From Brevibacillus borstelensis (GTDB lineage: Bacteria; Bacillota; Bacilli; Brevibacillales; Brevibacillaceae), in the NCBI RefSeq assembly GCF_003710865.1, contig NZ_RHHO01000021.1, positions 1 to 64,000 of the forward strand: DNA of 64,000 nt. Reading direction: 5' to 3'. Shown here one piece after another: positions 26,860-35,591 of the stretch; the first letter of the stretch is position 1; each line of letters begins with the position of its first letter. A program made the position numbers and the translations under genes. The notes under the pieces are model-generated. The model was not told where the DNA came from. It was given only the letters and a program-made list of their open reading frames with translations, and did no database searches.

Positions 26860-29800
26860 TTATTCTGTCTCCATCCTGATCGTGCTGCCTTCGCCCATAG
26901 GCTCCGCCGGCGTGATGATCAGTCTTCGCGGCATGCGTACACGAATCTCCGGAACATGGCTGATCACGCCAATTGTAAAGTCGTCCATGCGCAATCTCTC
27001 CAATGCGTCCATGACCACCTCCAAAAGCTCCGGATCAAGCGTACCGAAGCCTTCATCGAGGAAAAAGAACTCCAATCTGCCGCCCCGCATCTGAATCTCC
27101 ATGGACAAGGCCAAAGCCAGCGACAGGGACGTCAGGAAGGTCTCTCCCCCTGACAGCGTGCTGATCGGCCTGCGCATTCCTCCCGCGCCCTCGTCTCTTA
27201 AGACAAATTCGCCTTCGTCGCCGATTTCCAGCGCATAGCGGTTTTTGGTCATCCGCATCAGGTGGTAGGAAGCGTCTCTGGCGATCGAGGCGAGCTTTTC
27301 CTCGGCGATGAACTGCACGAACGCCTTTCCTTCCAGCAGCTTTTTCAGCTCCTCCAAACGGCTTTGCTCGTCCATCTCCTCTGCGAGCCGTTTTTCGATT
27401 GAAAGCCATTTTTCATGGTTCTGCTCTACCTGGGCAAACGTTTGCCGGGTGACTGCCACCTGCTCCTTGGCCGCCTGATGCCCCGCTTCCGCTTCGTCCC
27501 AGGCCTGCTTGGCCGCTTCCCATTCCTCTTTGGTGACATGCCTTCCGTCCAATGCCTTCAGCAGCCGCTCCTCATCGTACTGCAAACGGGCTAGCTCCGT
27601 CTGGTACGCGGAAAGCTGCTCCTGCAAAGACACAAGCCGATCCCGCTCACGGTACAGCTCTCCTGCCCGTTCCGGAGTGCCGAGGCCGCTCTCCGCCAGC
27701 GAGCGGTGCATTTGTTCTGCCGCTTCCGTTCGCTGCCGGGACAGTACCGCATAGCCTTCTGACAGCTTGACTACGGCATTTTGCACCTCTTCCCGGGCCT
27801 CTCGTGTTTCTTTGCGCTTGTTTTCCGCTTCGTCCAAAGAGGTGCGAAGCTGCTGCAGAGTCTGCTCCACGGTTGTCAGCAGCTTCCGCGCGGGCTGTCC
27901 GCCCGTCCGCTCCAGCCACATCCCGTGCTTTTGCTCCCACAGCCGCTTTTTTTCCTCCAGCCGCTCACCAAGCAGCGCCTGCTGCGAGTGCAGGGCGGCA
28001 TGGCGCGAGACCGCTTCCTGATAGCCTGCCAAAAGCGACTGGTACAGCGACTCCTTTTCCGCCCTCGCTTGCTGCAGAACCGACGTTTCCCGGTCGCGCT
28101 TTCCGATCGCTTCCCAATGCTTTTCTATTTCCTCAACCTTGACGTCGCCCAGTCTGTCCTCCAAGCGCCGTTTGGCTTCCTCCGCTTGAACGGCCGCGGC
28201 TTCCAGACGGGCTTTTGCGGCTGCTTCTTTTTTCAAAAGCTGTTCGCCGAGAACGGCGCTTCGCTCATACATGCGCTTTTTCTCCGCTTCCCGGTCGCGC
28301 AGCCCATCCGCCCATTTTTGCAGGCGTTCCCGTTCCGCTCTGTACGCCTCTCGCGCTTCCGCTTCGCTCTTCAGAGCCGCCTCTTCCTGCTTGTACATCT
28401 GCAGCAGTTTGGTGATGTCGCCCACCGCCCATTTTTCTCCAAGGGCAGCGCACTCGCGACGGATCGCGTCAATTCTTTCCATCAATACTGCACGCTCTTC
28501 GCCGAGGGAGATCATCCGCTGCTCCCACAGCTTCCACTCTCCCTTTGCCGTCTGCAAGGCCTCGAACGCTGTCCGGATCTGCTGCTCCGCGTGACGAACA
28601 GCTTCCTCCGTCTCCCGCATCTGCTGACGGATGCTTTCTCCTGCAGCCTGCTGATTGTCCGACTCAGGCTTTTTCTCCTCCGGCTCTTCCAGGCAAGGAT
28701 GATGGGACGAACCGCATACCGGGCACGCTTCCCCGGGGTTCAGACGATCACGCAGCATTCTGGCCATATTCGCTTCCCGCCACTGCTCCCATTCAGCACG
28801 GAGACGTTCGAGTTCGCTCCGCCGTCTCGCCTGGGCTTCCTCTTCCATTTTGACTTTCGCTTCGCATGCGTGCAGACGGGTTGCGGCCTGTTCCTGTTCG
28901 CGCTGGGCTGTCTGCCGCTTCTCCTCCCAGTTGGCGAGTGCCTGCTCCTGCTCGCGCCATTGCCTGCCCCATTGCTTGATCTGGGACAGGGCGTCGAGTT
29001 TCTCGGTCCACTCGGCTTCGGACGAAGGCGGAGTTGCCTCAAGCTGGGCAAGCTTCGTCCTGGCTTCCGCCAACTGCGAGGCGCTTTTCTCCCATTCCTT
29101 TTGTGCCATCTCCAGCTCCGAGGCGGCAGACCTCCGCTCCGATTCAACACCCTCCAGCTCGGTAGCCAGCTCTTTGCGCTTCTGTTCTTCCCGTTCCCAG
29201 ATCAGCTTGGCATCCCGCAGGGCGACGATGAAATCGCGCCATTCCGGCTTTACCTGGGCCGCTTCCAGCGATTTTTCCAGTTCGGCCCGCTCGCTCTCCA
29301 GGCGGTTCAAGGACTCTTTGTCACGGGCCAGCTGTTGTTTTAGCACAGTCAGCTCCTGCGACACCTTTTGCCATTCCTGTTCAAGCACGGTCCATTCCGC
29401 GCGCAGAGCGGACAGCTCTTCTTCCCACTCCGCAGCCTGGATCAGCCTGCTTTTCCGCTCGATCATAAGCGGCTCCTCCCGCTGCAGCTCGGAAGCGCAT
29501 TTCACATACGACTCCTCCGCCTGCAGATGCGCTTGCTGGACGACTTCCTGCTTCTTGCGCGCGTCCTCCAGTTGAACAGCCGTCTCCTTCCACTCAGTGT
29601 CCAGACGTTCAAACTGCTGGACCTGCGGCCATAGCCTGACACTTGCATCTAGCTGCTTTGCGAGCCGCTCCCATTCAGCGGCTTCCTCCGTCCGGGCCAA
29701 CTGCTCTGCGAGGCGCTCGCGGACACGCTCCAGCTCCTCCTGCCAGCGGTATACCTGCTCCAGCTCCTTGATCATTCCCGCGAGGCCATCCCGCTGCTCT

Positions 29801-30519
29801 GCATAGACGCGCTCCTGCCGAGCGGCTTCCTCCCACGTTTTCCGGGCTTGCTCCAGCGCCTCCGGTCCAGCATCCCCGAGCGCCGCCTTCTCCAGCTCGA
29901 TTTTATGAAGCCGCTCCCGAGTCGCTTCCAGTCCCGCCCGAACGCGCTCACTCAGTTTTTCACCGTAGATATGTAGATGAAACATCCGCTGCAGCATCTC
30001 ATTGCGGTCGCTCCCCTTGAGCGTCAAAAAGCGGGAAAACTGTCCCTGCGGCAGCACGACAGCCCGGGTAAAATCCTGCAGCGTAAGCCCAATCAAAGAC
30101 TCGACAGCCGCCGTTGCCATAGTCGCCTTCGATTCCAGCACGACATCCGGCGTCTCTTCGTCTGTTCCGCACTGGATCAGGCGGACCTCCGGCTGTCTCC
30201 AGTTTCCGTTTTTATTCAGGCCAAATTCCCGTTCGATCGTATACCGCTTCCGCTCAGCACCCGATCCCAGCTCAAAGGTGAACGAGACAAATACCCGCTG
30301 CTCCAACTGGTTGAGCACATCCTTGGGATGGCTGCCGCCGCCGAGCCTGACGACCTGTCCGTAAAGCGCGAGCGTGATCGCGTCCAAAATCGTCGATTTC
30401 CCGCTCCCGGTCGGGCCAAAGATTCCAAAGAGACCGGCTTCGCACAGTTTTTCAAAATCGATCTCCTGCATCTCCCGATAGCTATGCAAGCCGGCAAGCT
30501 TCAGTCGTATCGGCTTCAT
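26860..30519 (-). CDS. sbcC: Exonuclease subunit SbcC (Rad50 family)
   Basis: The 1219-residue ATPase of the SbcCD nuclease, which removes hairpins and protein-blocked DNA ends. It has Walker A GPTGSGKST near residue 35, the Q-loop region LPQGQFSRFL, two very long Glu/Gln/Arg-rich coiled coils, the zinc hook CPVCGSSHHPC in the middle, the signature LSGGETFLTSLSLALALS and Walker B FFFLDEGFGTLD. Length is larger than E. coli SbcC and similar to other Bacilli. It overlaps sbcD by 4 nt. Confidence 0.97.
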   Translation of the reverse strand: MKPIRLKLAGLHSYREMQEIDFEKLCEAGLFGIFGPTGSGKSTILDAITLALYGQVVRLGGGSHPKDVLNQLEQRVFVSFTFELGSGAERKRYTIEREFGLNKNGNWRQPEVRLIQCGTDEETPDVVLESKATMATAAVESLIGLTLQDFTRAVVLPQGQFSRFLTLKGSDRNEMLQRMFHLHIYGEKLSERVRAGLEATRERLHKIELEKAALGDAGPEALEQARKTWEEAARQERVYAEQRDGLAGMIKELEQVYRWQEELERVRERLAEQLARTEEAAEWERLAKQLDASVRLWPQVQQFERLDTEWKETAVQLEDARKKQEVVQQAHLQAEESYVKCASELQREEPLMIERKSRLIQAAEWEEELSALRAEWTVLEQEWQKVSQELTVLKQQLARDKESLNRLESERAELEKSLEAAQVKPEWRDFIVALRDAKLIWEREEQKRKELATELEGVESERRSAASELEMAQKEWEKSASQLAEARTKLAQLEATPPSSEAEWTEKLDALSQIKQWGRQWREQEQALANWEEKRQTAQREQEQAATRLHACEAKVKMEEEAQARRRSELERLRAEWEQWREANMARMLRDRLNPGEACPVCGSSHHPCLEEPEEKKPESDNQQAAGESIRQQMRETEEAVRHAEQQIRTAFEALQTAKGEWKLWEQRMISLGEERAVLMERIDAIRRECAALGEKWAVGDITKLLQMYKQEEAALKSEAEAREAYRAERERLQKWADGLRDREAEKKRMYERSAVLGEQLLKKEAAAKARLEAAAVQAEEAKRRLEDRLGDVKVEEIEKHWEAIGKRDRETSVLQQARAEKESLYQSLLAGYQEAVSRHAALHSQQALLGERLEEKKRLWEQKHGMWLERTGGQPARKLLTTVEQTLQQLRTSLDEAENKRKETREAREEVQNAVVKLSEGYAVLSRQRTEAAEQMHRSLAESGLGTPERAGELYRERDRLVSLQEQLSAYQTELARLQYDEERLLKALDGRHVTKEEWEAAKQAWDEAEAGHQAAKEQVAVTRQTFAQVEQNHEKWLSIEKRLAEEMDEQSRLEELKKLLEGKAFVQFIAEEKLASIARDASYHLMRMTKNRYALEIGDEGEFVLRDEGAGGMRRPISTLSGGETFLTSLSLALALSMEIQMRGGRLEFFFLDEGFGTLDPELLEVVMDALERLRMDDFTIGVISHVPEIRVRMPRRLIITPAEPMGEGSTIRMETE

Positions 30520-31763
30520 CTCGTTCCCTCCTCTTCACCGATTTGGTTCAGCAGACGCTGAAACAAGGCGACCAGCTTCTCGTCCGGCTCTGCCCCGCGC
30601 TTTCGTTCATAGAAGCGGCGAAACAGCTGGTCAGGCAGCAGCTCGCTCAGCTCCGCTCGCTGCTCGCTCGCCGAGTCCGCCGTTTCCTCGCGCACCACAA
30701 CCCGCTGTACTTTGAGAAAATCATCGCTCATTTTGCGCAGCCGCTGAAATTCAGCCGGGTCGATCACGTCCGATACGTGCAGCTCCAAGTCGATCCATGC
30801 GCCGGCGTCCCTGCCTTCCTCCAGCCATTTTTCCACCTGCGCAATCCCTTCTGTAGCCTTCCAGCGCGCCAGCGGCCTGCCGCTTGTCAGGTAGACGATC
30901 TCCTCTTGCACTTCCTCTCCGGGAACGACATCCACGATCACGACAGCCTTGCTCTGTCCTGCCTCCGAAAAGGAGTACCCGAGCGGCGACCCGCTGTAGC
31001 GAATGAGCGGCTTCTCTCCCAGCTTTTGCAGACGGTGCAGGTGGCCGAGCGCCACGTAATCCGCTTTTTCCGGGAAAGCCGACGGGGAGACGGTCAAGGC
31101 TCCGCCGATCTGAATAGGCCGCTCGGAATCGCTTTCCCTGCCGCCCATGACAAACAGGTGGCTCGTCACCAGATTGACCGTATCCTCACGGAAATGTACC
31201 GACAGCTCGTCAAGCAGCGTCTTGATCCGCTCAGAAAATGCGAGCTGCATCTGCTCCTGGGTAAACGTATCGCTTAACAGCTCCTTGAGGCGGGCTTCCG
31301 ATGGATACGGCAGGGCCAGAATGACCGCGTGGTGTTCCACGCCGGGAACGGCCAGCTCCATCCACGACGGCCCTCCGTCCAGTACCCGCACCTTATCTCT
31401 GGGGGCGTCGCTCCCCGACAAGATCGGCGTTTCTTTGGGCAGTCCCAACAGAACGATGCCCTGTTTCGACGCAATCGGCGCCGCCGCCCGAACCCGCTCC
31501 GGCTGATCGTGGTTACCCGCAATGACGACGACAGCCCGCCGCCCTCCAGCGGACAAGCGCTCCAGCGCCGTATAAAACAGCTCCTCCGCCCAGGCAGGGG
31601 GGTTGACTGAGTCATAGACGTCCCCGGCAATCAACACGAGCTGAACGTCTTTTTCCTCCGCAATCCGGCAGAGCTCGTCCACAAAATCAGATTGTTCTCC
31701 CCGTCTGTCACGCCCCTCCAACTGACGACCGAAATGCCAATCCGCCGTATGTAAAATACGCAT
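30516..31763 (-). CDS. sbcD: Exonuclease subunit SbcD (Mre11 family)
   Basis: The 415-residue nuclease subunit of SbcCD. Phosphoesterase motifs are complete: ADWHFGRQL (motif I), IAGDVYDS (II), IAGNHDQPERV (III), then VTSHLFVMGG and ALGHLHRLQ (IV and V), giving the dimanganese site. The C-terminal capping region binds the SbcC coiled-coil base. It is the first gene of the sbcD-sbcC-addB-addA operon; a TGATACAAT element lies 35 nt upstream. Confidence 0.97.
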   Translation of the reverse strand: MRILHTADWHFGRQLEGRDRRGEQSDFVDELCRIAEEKDVQLVLIAGDVYDSVNPPAWAEELFYTALERLSAGGRRAVVVIAGNHDQPERVRAAAPIASKQGIVLLGLPKETPILSGSDAPRDKVRVLDGGPSWMELAVPGVEHHAVILALPYPSEARLKELLSDTFTQEQMQLAFSERIKTLLDELSVHFREDTVNLVTSHLFVMGGRESDSERPIQIGGALTVSPSAFPEKADYVALGHLHRLQKLGEKPLIRYSGSPLGYSFSEAGQSKAVVIVDVVPGEEVQEEIVYLTSGRPLARWKATEGIAQVEKWLEEGRDAGAWIDLELHVSDVIDPAEFQRLRKMSDDFLKVQRVVVREETADSASEQRAELSELLPDQLFRRFYERKRGAEPDEKLVALFQRLLNQIGEEEGTR

Positions 31764-31797
31764 GCTTGCACCTTCTCCCGATCATGTGTTTGCGTTC

Positions 31798-31806
31798 ATT
31801 GTATCA
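31798..31806 (-). promoter_or_regulatory. Extended -10 promoter of the recombination operon
   Basis: On the minus strand TGATACAAT fits the extended -10 pattern TGnTAnAAT. The predicted start is near 31790, about 27 nt before the sbcD ATG at 31763. No strong -35 box is seen. Confidence 0.55.
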
Positions 31807-31927
31807 CAGAAAACCCGGTGTTTGCCGAGCCATTGAACAGTTAACAATAATCGCCACTTCCATGTAACTTTTTCTCTCTCAAACTCGTCCTCACCTGTAG
31901 AAAACATGAGAGGGGTTAACCAAACGC

Positions 31928-32806
31928 GTGAAACCTGCCAACCTGTTCGTCGCTGTCCCTGCCCTCTTGCTGGCGTTTTCGGTTTCTGTCTCTGCCGATG
32001 CTGCGTCATCTCCGCCCGGCAACAATCAAGCCGGTACAGCTGCTTTGGCTGATACAGCTTCTGCGGTAGTTCCGGCCAAAGCAGCTCCTGTCGAAGCTCC
32101 GGCCAAAGCTTCACCTAAAACTCCATCAGTAAAGGCTGCCTCTTCTGCAAAGGGTGAAATCCGGCAGGTACAGGCATGGATCAATGCCGAAGCGAAGAGG
32201 AAAATAGCGGACGATCGACTGGAAGACTTCAGCTATCGCTGGATTCAACTGGATGACGACCCGGAGCTCGAGCTTGTGGCAAAAATAAATGACAGTGTGC
32301 GGCTGGGCCACTTCTATGTACTCGACCGCCGCCCCAACGGCACCTATGCGCTCTTGACCGAGCAGCCGTGGAATGTCCCGCATTTGGACCTGGAGCGTTG
32401 GGACTACAATCATTTTGACAATCCCAATTGGTCAACCATCCCTTCAGGTGAAGAAGGCAAGGTAGGGGGAAAACGGCTGTTTGAAACGCTTAACAAATCC
32501 GGGGGCACCGGCATAAGCGTCTACTACGCCCATCTGTGGTATATCGAGAACGGAAAGTTTGTGGAGGCTTGGGAAGGGACAATGCTGGAAACGGGCTCCG
32601 TACCCGGAGGCCAGTCATTCCAGACGATCGGCCAATATCAAATTGTCCAGACGGGCCCTGTTCCTCTGCTTTACTACTGGAAAACGATGCGTGAGCTGGA
32701 CCCTGATAGCGGAAAGCCCCTTTCTTCTTCCTCTGTGCAGACAGAAGTTCACGTCTTTCCGTTTGAAAACGGCCGCTTTACATCTGCTGCTGCCGCAAAG
32801 AACTGA
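31928..32806 (+). CDS. Secreted protein of unknown function
   Basis: A 292-residue protein that I do not recognise. It has a signal peptide (PALLLAFSVSVSADA, cut near residue 25), an Ala/Pro/Lys linker (about 30-75) and a folded acidic, aromatic domain (about 80-285) with LDDDPELELVAKI and WNVPHLDLERWDYNHF. The acidic stretch is reminiscent of calcium-binding or VCBS-like loops, but the match is weak. GTG 31928 is 12 nt after GAGGGG, a long spacing. It is transcribed alone, divergent from sbcD, and ends at a bidirectional terminator. Confidence 0.7.
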   Translation: MKPANLFVAVPALLLAFSVSVSADAASSPPGNNQAGTAALADTASAVVPAKAAPVEAPAKASPKTPSVKAASSAKGEIRQVQAWINAEAKRKIADDRLEDFSYRWIQLDDDPELELVAKINDSVRLGHFYVLDRRPNGTYALLTEQPWNVPHLDLERWDYNHFDNPNWSTIPSGEEGKVGGKRLFETLNKSGGTGISVYYAHLWYIENGKFVEAWEGTMLETGSVPGGQSFQTIGQYQIVQTGPVPLLYYWKTMRELDPDSGKPLSSSSVQTEVHVFPFENGRFTSAAAAKN

Positions 32807-32853
32807 CCAGCGGATTTCAGCCCGCTCAAAGCCCGGCATCTTTGCTGCTCCAT

Positions 32854-32897
32854 AAAAAAGCCGCCTCTCCGGCGATCCCGGGAAAGGCGGCTTTCTG
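32854..32897. terminator. Bidirectional terminator
   Basis: AAAGCCGCCT and AGGCGGCTTT form a 10-bp stem flanked by A and T runs, between the convergent stops at 32806 and 32906. Confidence 0.88.
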
Positions 32898-32905
32898 CTT
32901 GCTTG

Positions 32906-33826
32906 CTATTGTTGCTGTCTTTTTGTCCCCTTCTCCGGTGCCTTCAACGATTGCAGGCACATATAGCACATCGTTCCGAAGAGACATGTAATGACGGCAG
33001 AGTGAAAAATCGTCGAGTACAGCGTCAGGCGGGACAAGACAACCCAGCCGCCGCTCAGCACCTGAATGACCACGAGCACAAATGACAAGATGCCCGCACC
33101 GTACAAGTCACGCCGCGTCTCTTTGAAGTGGCGCAAAACATAAACCAGCACGGCGGCCAGTAGAATCGCCAACACAATCGCGGCTACACGGTGCATAAAA
33201 TGAATCCCTGTTTGTCCCGACAGCTCCGGTATGAGCTTGCCCTGGCAAAGCGGCCAATCGCTGCAGCCCAGATTGGAGCCGGTGTGACGCACATACGCGC
33301 CCAAATAAACGACACCATATGCGTAAATGGTCACAATCCATATGGCCCATCGAAACCCCTTGGAAACCGTTCCCCGGACCAGCTTTTCCACCTTGTTCCG
33401 CTGCAGAACGAAGATGCTCAACAGCAAAACCCCGCTAAAGGCCAGAAGTGAAAACCCAAAGTGCAAGGCCATTACGGCAGAGGACTGCGGCCAAATAACC
33501 GCGGATGCTCCCAGGAAAGACTCCAGGATCAAGAAAAACATGCTGAACATCACAAGTCCGCGAACTTCCCGATTCCGCGGGTATCTCCGCCATGCCAGGA
33601 TGGAAAAAATCCCGACGATGATACCGGTCATTCCGGTGACGAAGCGGTGCATATACTCGATCATTGATTCCAACGTGTATTCGGGTACCCATCTTCCGTT
33701 ACAGAGTGGCCAGTCATTGCCACAGCCCAAACCCGAATCAGTCTTGGTCACCAGTGAGCCACCGATCATGACCATGAAGGTAATAATGGTGGATGCAATG
33801 GCAAACCATTTCAGCCATTTGTCCAT
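32906..33826 (-). CDS. ctaA: Heme A synthase
   Basis: This 306-residue protein oxidises heme O to heme A for the caa3 oxidase. It has eight membrane helices, conserved glutamate/histidine heme ligands (EYMHRFVTG, HFMHRVAAI, ALHFGFSLL and IFHSAVITC) and the two cysteine pairs CGNDWPLC and CSDWPLC typical of Bacillus-type CtaA. The ATG at 33826 is preferred because MDKWLKWF begins the first helix region; the frame from 33898 adds a segment that overlaps a leader hairpin. No strong ribosome site is present, only AGGTG. Confidence 0.95.
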   Translation of the reverse strand: MDKWLKWFAIASTIITFMVMIGGSLVTKTDSGLGCGNDWPLCNGRWVPEYTLESMIEYMHRFVTGMTGIIVGIFSILAWRRYPRNREVRGLVMFSMFFLILESFLGASAVIWPQSSAVMALHFGFSLLAFSGVLLLSIFVLQRNKVEKLVRGTVSKGFRWAIWIVTIYAYGVVYLGAYVRHTGSNLGCSDWPLCQGKLIPELSGQTGIHFMHRVAAIVLAILLAAVLVYVLRHFKETRRDLYGAGILSFVLVVIQVLSGGWVVLSRLTLYSTIFHSAVITCLFGTMCYMCLQSLKAPEKGTKRQQQ

Positions 33827-33855
33827 AATTGTTACACCTGACTTCGAGAGAGAAC

Positions 33856-33890
33856 TGTTCAAAAAGAGGGGTATTTCAGCTTTTTGAACA
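33856..33890. repeat. Inverted repeat in the ctaA leader
   Basis: TGTTCAAAAAG (33856-33866) and CTTTTTGAACA (33880-33890) form a perfect 11-bp stem with a 13-nt loop, about 30 bp before the ctaA start. It could be an operator, or an RNA hairpin controlling ctaA. Confidence 0.65.
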
Positions 33891-33951
33891 ACCTCCATAT
33901 TTTATCGTACCAAAATGCTCATGTTGCGTATCCTCACTATCACGATAATAA

Positions 33952-33978
33952 AACATCCCCTGCCGTGCAAGGGATGTT
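33952..33978 (-). terminator. Terminator after ctaB
   Basis: On the minus strand AACATCCC and GGGATGTT form an 8-bp stem followed by TTATT, 27 nt after the ctaB stop. Moderate strength; some read-through to ctaA is possible. Confidence 0.7.
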
Positions 33979-34004
33979 CCGTTCCATTTTGTGATCGTTA
34001 CGTG

Positions 34005-34946
34005 TCAAAAGTTGTCCAGCATCGTGCTCACAACAATTGCAGCGCAGAAAACAGTGAGGTACAGGATGGAATAGCCAAACAGCTTTCTCGCCCAGGGCAG
34101 TTCATCTTCCTCTTTAAGCTGGAAGCCCTTGAACAACAGCACCAAATAAATGATGCCCATGACAGCCATGACACCCAGATACAGATACCCGACACTGCTG
34201 TAGAAAAAGAGCAGCAGCGAAGCGGGAATGAGTACGGCACCCCAGATAAACATCTGACGTTTCGTCTCGGCAAACCCCTTTACGACGGGCAGCATCGGAA
34301 TGCCCCCTGCCCGATATTCCTCCGTTTTGAGCATCGCCAAAGCGAGGAAATGCGGCGGCTGCCACAAGAACAAGATCAAAAACAGAAGCCATGCAGCCGG
34401 GTCCATATTGTTGGTGACAGCTACCCAGCCGATCACTGGCGGAACAGCGCCGGAAATGCCGCCGATAACTGTATTCAGCGTGGTTACCCGCTTGAGCGGC
34501 GTATAAATCAGCACATAAAAGATATGGCCGATTAATCCCCATACGGCTGCCAATGGATTGACGAAATAGGCCAGAACAACAAGTCCAACAAGCAGCAAAC
34601 CAATTCCGATCAACAATGCCTTCAGCGGGGAGATGCGGCCGGAAGCGATCGCCCGGTCTTGGGTGCGCTTCATTTTTTTATCCAGATCGCGGTCGTAATA
34701 GTTGTTCAGTGTTGCACCAGACATGATCACCAGGGCGGTTCCGATCATCGTCCAAATAGCCAGAACCCAGTTCGGGTATCCATACGATGCCAGCCACAGA
34801 CCCGCAAATGCGGTCATCAGGTTGGACATCGTAATGCCCGGCTTTGTCAGCTGCACATAATCTTGCAATGTGGCCCTTCTTGCCGGTTGGGACTGCGCCG
34901 CAGGATCGGTGTTGATCGACTCCTGCATCGTCACTTGCTGGTCCAC
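34005..34946 (-). CDS. ctaB: Protoheme IX farnesyltransferase (heme O synthase)
   Basis: The 313-residue UbiA-type prenyltransferase attaches farnesyl to heme B, making heme O for CtaA. The first Asp-rich motif is NNYYDRDLDKKMKRTQDR; the later cytosolic loop shows YTPLKRVTTLNTVIGG. Nine hydrophobic segments and the length agree with the family. It starts at GTG 34946 after AGGAGG. It works directly with ctaA and ctaG in making the oxidase. Confidence 0.96.
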   Translation of the reverse strand: MDQQVTMQESINTDPAAQSQPARRATLQDYVQLTKPGITMSNLMTAFAGLWLASYGYPNWVLAIWTMIGTALVIMSGATLNNYYDRDLDKKMKRTQDRAIASGRISPLKALLIGIGLLLVGLVVLAYFVNPLAAVWGLIGHIFYVLIYTPLKRVTTLNTVIGGISGAVPPVIGWVAVTNNMDPAAWLLFLILFLWQPPHFLALAMLKTEEYRAGGIPMLPVVKGFAETKRQMFIWGAVLIPASLLLFFYSSVGYLYLGVMAVMGIIYLVLLFKGFQLKEEDELPWARKLFGYSILYLTVFCAAIVVSTMLDNF

Positions 34947-34991
34947 GTTTTGTACCTCCTGTCTGCTAAAAATCCCTTACACGCCAGACCA

Positions 34992-35010
34992 CCACTTCAC
35001 AAGGAAGTGG
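34992..35010 (-). terminator. Hairpin between DUF420 and ctaB genes
   Basis: CCACTTC and GAAGTGG form a 7-bp stem with a 5-nt loop, 80 nt after the DUF420 stop and before ctaB. A T run follows only about 20 nt later, so it could be a weak terminator or a leader structure. The rest of the 145-bp gap shows no gene. Confidence 0.4.
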
Positions 35011-35091
35011 CAGTTTATCACGCAATCTATTCCCTCATAATCATTGCAAGACTTTTCGTACCGTAAAATCATTGTATGATCAGCTCTTCGA

Positions 35092-35550
35092 TTACCAGCC
35101 GAAAATGACATCCAGGACTCCCGTCGTCTCGCCGCCTGGGTAGATCAGGTAGAGAAGAGTGTAAACAGTCACGCCTGTGATGGCAGAGGCAAACCAGATG
35201 ACAGACGTCCACGGACCGATTTTCTTATGCTTGTCGTACTTTCTTTTAAATCCGTAATAAAGCGTGACCAGTCCCATCACTCCCCCTATCGTTGCCAGGA
35301 TGATATGGAAGATGAGGAAAATCTGATAGAAAATACGAATGTTGTCCGGACCGCCGAACAAAGTATTCCCCAGCAGAGCGGTACGGGATACATACGTAAT
35401 AAAGAAGATCGTCGCACAGATGGCCGCCCACTTCATCGTCTTGATGTGTTTTTCTGTCTGGCGGCTGCGAATGAAATACCAGCCAAAAGCTACGAGAATC
35501 CCGCTAATGGCAATGAAGGACGTACTTATCGTAGGCAGTAAAATGTGCAT
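35092..35550 (-). CDS. DUF420 membrane protein (YozB-like)
   Basis: The 152-residue protein has four membrane helices and conserved histidines (FHIILATIGGVMGL, RKYDKHKKIGPWTS). DUF420 proteins are regularly encoded with cytochrome oxidase assembly genes, as here between ctaG and ctaB; a role in oxidase assembly, perhaps copper or heme handling, is inferred from context. It starts at ATG 35550 after GAGGTG, 41 nt downstream of ctaG. Confidence 0.85.
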   Translation of the reverse strand: MHILLPTISTSFIAISGILVAFGWYFIRSRQTEKHIKTMKWAAICATIFFITYVSRTALLGNTLFGGPDNIRIFYQIFLIFHIILATIGGVMGLVTLYYGFKRKYDKHKKIGPWTSVIWFASAITGVTVYTLLYLIYPGGETTGVLDVIFGW

Positions 35551-35591
35551 ATCTACACCTCGTATCGCAACTTTCTCTTTCTATCAATACC

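Noticed and set aside
27781..29343. 520-codon ORF opposite sbcC
   Set aside because: It is the Phe/Leu/Arg-rich complement of the SbcC coiled coils, without a start signal.
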